In this document: positions 61,913 through 64,000 of the stretch, piece after piece
Position numbering within the stretch: the first letter of the stretch is position 1
Layout: every line of letters starts with the position of its first letter
Source of the DNA: Thuidium tamariscinum
Taxonomy: Eukaryota > Streptophyta > Bryopsida > Hypnales > Thuidiaceae
Assembly: GCA_947034885.2 (NCBI GenBank)
Contig: OX344757.2
Location: forward strand, 2,170,001 to 2,234,000
Direction: 5' to 3'
DNA: 64,000 nucleotides
Notes under the pieces: model-generated
The model's database searches: none
Seen by the model: the letters and a program-made list of their open reading frames with translations, nothing else
What the model was told of the DNA's origin: nothing
Translations under genes and position numbers: made by a program

Positions 61913-64000
61913 TTCATCCAGGTCGTCGACGATGCCGTCAGCATTCGGGACGGCCTCTGACGCGTCCTGACTCGTCACGACTGACGCGTCATGACATCCG
62001 GACGGGAAAAGCCCACGTCACGTCGGGATAGACAACCCTGGTCTCTACCATCGCTCGCTGTACGTAAAAGGCTTCTTGTAGTTGGATGGCTAAATCCAAG
62101 GACAAACTAAAAGGTGCTTCGTCCAACGACAAAACGTGCTTCTGTATTTTCTTCATGATATGTAGCACCTTCCCTATACATGGCCTTTTTGCATCCAAAT
62201 CGCGTAGACCATGTACCACCGAAGCCGATAAATCCTTGAAATTTTGACAACGCCGCCAAAAATGCTCGTTCAAAATGATGTCCTTCACCCTTCGGCACAC
62301 ATTGCGAGCATTAGTATTCTGCCCTAATTTTTTCACGTATTCTTCCCACTGTGGGTCCGTCACCGTTTGCTGTAACTTCACCTTCACCTTCAACATACGG
62401 TCCACCATGTTGTAATTGGAAGCAAACCGAGTTTCCACTGCCATCAACAACATGCACTCCGGCGAGTACCTTCAAAATATTGCAAGAGGCATGTGCCTCT
62501 TTTTGAAGAATTTCACTACGTTACGGGCATTGCCCACGACCTCCTCAATCCACCGTTCGTTGCCCCAATCTTTCAGTAATAAATTCAGGGCATGGACCAC
62601 GCAACCCTGGAAAAATATATGAGGGTACTTCGGAGATATCAAGTTGTATGCGACTTCATTCACAGACGCATTATCTGCGCTTATTTGTACTATTTTGGAA
62701 GGACCCACTTCTTTTATGAATTTTTCCAATATGGAGGCCAAATAGGCGGCATTCTTCTCTTTTCTTGTTGTATCCACTGATCCTAGGAATTGCTCGCCCG
62801 CAGAAGACACGAGCATTGCATTTACCAATGGGCGATTTGCCGCCGAAGTCCACCCATCAATAGACAATGTTGCTCCAAACTTCCCGATGCTGTCTTCTGT
62901 TCGCTTCTTGATATTCACTTTAATGTCTGCCTTCGCTTGATCAAGCAACTTACGTCGTAATTCATGGTATGACGGTGGGGTATAGGGTTTGTGAAACTCA
63001 GCCGTTTTCTTCACCGCTTCTTTAAATGCTGCATTCCGTGCCACCGAAAATGGTATGTTCGCAGCATAAAAAAAATTAGCCCACACTGCATGCAATTTCC
63101 GTCTATTCACTTCTTCACAGCCATCTCCTATCCGCCTCTGCACCAAAGGCCTACTAGTTGATCCTACCCCTGTGTCTCCTTCATCAGATGCTTGAGTACT
63201 TGCAAGTGCTCCAGAAGACACGCGCACAATCTCTTTTGGTATTGTACAAGAATCTTCTGGTGTAAGACGTACTGACGGTGTCAAGGGTCTCTCATTTGCT
63301 GCATCATTTACAACCGTGGCCTCCACTGTCCCATTTCCACCCAAATTCTCGTTTCACCTCTTCGTGGGATTATCCCCTTGCACTGACAAAATAGCTTCTG
63401 AACTTGGGATGTGAGTCGTGGACATAGACTGATTCCTCGATCACGAGACCCCGATGCACCTTCATAACCAAGATGGCTGAACATACGGCATGTTTTTTTT
63501 GCAAACACTAGGTTGCAGGCTCTGCATTGTACTTTCCCAGATGAAGGGGCGCCATACCAAGAAGACCAATCCTTGCTCATAGTGATGAATTTTAAGTGCT
63601 TGTTTTGAACTTCAAATTCCAAGTGTAACCACGAAAAGGGTGAAGATCTCCGCACGAATAAAAATAGTTAATAAAGTAACCAATAAAGTTTGAATGAAGC
63701 CTTGGAAATCAAAGCCCCCCTGACCACTGAACTATGCATTACCAAGCAAGGGACACAACCGAAATTGCAGCGCCTAGCCCTTTGAAATCTTAGTGTTCAG
63801 CTTTACAGGAGTGCTTGCAAATGACAATTTCTGGAGACTTATACTCCTCAGTTCTAAGGTTGCTCTTCGTGACCGTTGCAATGGACGGGAGACAATCCCG
63901 ATTGACAGTGCGGACGGAACTGCGGACGGCCCGACAGGGTACTCCGATCGGACGGACAACCCGACGCGGACGGGTTGGTGGACGGCGATCGGTCGCGAAC

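Larger units (their letters stand above)
61386..62040. mobile_element. Nested non-autonomous hAT element (655 bp)
   Basis: CAGGGTTG at 61386 and CAACCCTG at 62033-62040 are flanked by identical 8-bp duplications GTCTCTAC (61378-61385 and 62041-62048), as expected for hAT. Removing the element and one duplication (663 bases, a multiple of three) rejoins the transposase frame exactly. It is GC- and CpG-rich, with GACGG/CCGTC words, a large central palindrome and a 31-bp tandem repeat. It has no transposase. Confidence 0.93.
59652..63580 (-). pseudogene. hAT transposase, broken
   Basis: It cuts and pastes hAT elements in the nucleus. Domains from the ATG at 63580-63578: a BED-type zinc finger (CRACNLVF, then a spaced His and Cys), a DUF659/RNase H-fold part with LSIDGW and ISADNAS as likely catalytic Asp positions, the hAT motif GCVVHALNLLL, ETRFAS, then after an insertion VETDLHYAGALLNP and the hAT dimerisation domain (SSSCERNWSSYS, NKLTPQRAQDLVYV). 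Lesions: a frameshift near 63310-63350; TGA at 62474-62472, where CGA is likely ancestral; a 655-bp insertion at 61386-62040; TAA at 60773-60771; and TAA at 59960-59958. All parts from 63344 down share one frame. Beyond the dimerisation domain the frame continues for roughly 400 codons of acidic, then Ser/Lys-rich sequence to the stop at 59654-59652, which is unusually long for this family. Confidence 0.88.
58090..64000 (-). mobile_element. hAT-superfamily transposon, right part beyond the window
   Basis: The left end is CAGGGTTG at 58090, a hAT-type terminus and the same end as the nested element at 61386. Subterminal CGGAC/GGACG words crowd 58130-58270 and reappear at 63885-64000, where CGGACGGAACT is shared. 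The transposase lies on the minus strand between. The right terminus and the 8-bp duplication (expected ACTAGAAC, 58082-58089) are outside the window, so joining both ends into one element of over 5.9 kb is inference. The 58.32-59.64-kb part also holds a dispersed repeat. Confidence 0.65.

Noticed and set aside
61672..62031. 119-codon Arg/Gly-rich frame in the nested element
   Set aside because: It is produced by the 31-bp CG-rich tandem repeat and the palindrome arm; the same peptide start appears on both strands.
62603..62613. CAACCCTG at 62606 as the right end of the 58090 element
   Set aside because: It lies in the conserved GCVVHALN part of the transposase and lacks a matching 8-bp duplication.
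1..64000. tRNA, rRNA, CRISPR or telomere-repeat arrays
   Set aside because: None was seen on either strand.

Overview
The window reads as nuclear DNA of a land plant with a large, repeat-filled, AT-rich genome. The clues are a plant-type LYR-motif exon, a plant-style hAT transposase, GT-AG introns, many small inverted-repeat elements and very few long open frames. A gymnosperm or other giant-genome plant is my guess; nothing here fixes the species.

Layout. From 1 to about 28 kb there are almost no genes, but several families of short inverted-repeat elements can be aligned within the window: (a) a 273-bp family flanked by TA (three full copies and one partial); (b) a family bounded by TTAA with ends like CCCTAAAGG (at least seven copies, full or partial); (c) a 732-bp family with 2-bp flanks (two copies); (d) a 280-360-bp family with TTA-like flanks (three copies); (e) one GC-rich TTA-flanked, Harbinger-like element. 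A 67-bp minisatellite lies at 5.85-6.4 kb. From 28.5 to 43 kb there are blocks in which one short word recurs again and again (TCCGGA, then CCAAATTG, then ATTGAAAA), together with the first exon of a mitochondrial LYR-motif gene (minus strand) and an unassigned candidate exon. From 46.8 to 51.4 kb lies the most striking locus: a decayed multi-exon gene for a large Cys-rich protein with RNase H-fold (DDE-type) transposase hallmarks, preceded by an open frame carrying two PCNA-binding (PIP-box) motifs. At 52.9-53.4 kb there is a small two-exon gene with a membrane segment and an RNase H1-type hybrid-binding domain, cut by one in-frame TGA.

From 58.09 kb to beyond the right edge lies a long hAT transposon whose minus-strand transposase frame can be followed almost end to end, although it carries one frameshift, three in-frame stops and a 655-bp insertion. 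The insertion has the same CAGGGTTG ends and a perfect 8-bp target duplication, so it is probably a non-autonomous relative that jumped into its own helper.

The genes do not form a pathway. The window is a record of transposon insertion, nesting and decay around one host gene exon (LYR) and perhaps one more (hybrid-binding domain). All repeat comparisons were made by eye within this window; no database was searched.
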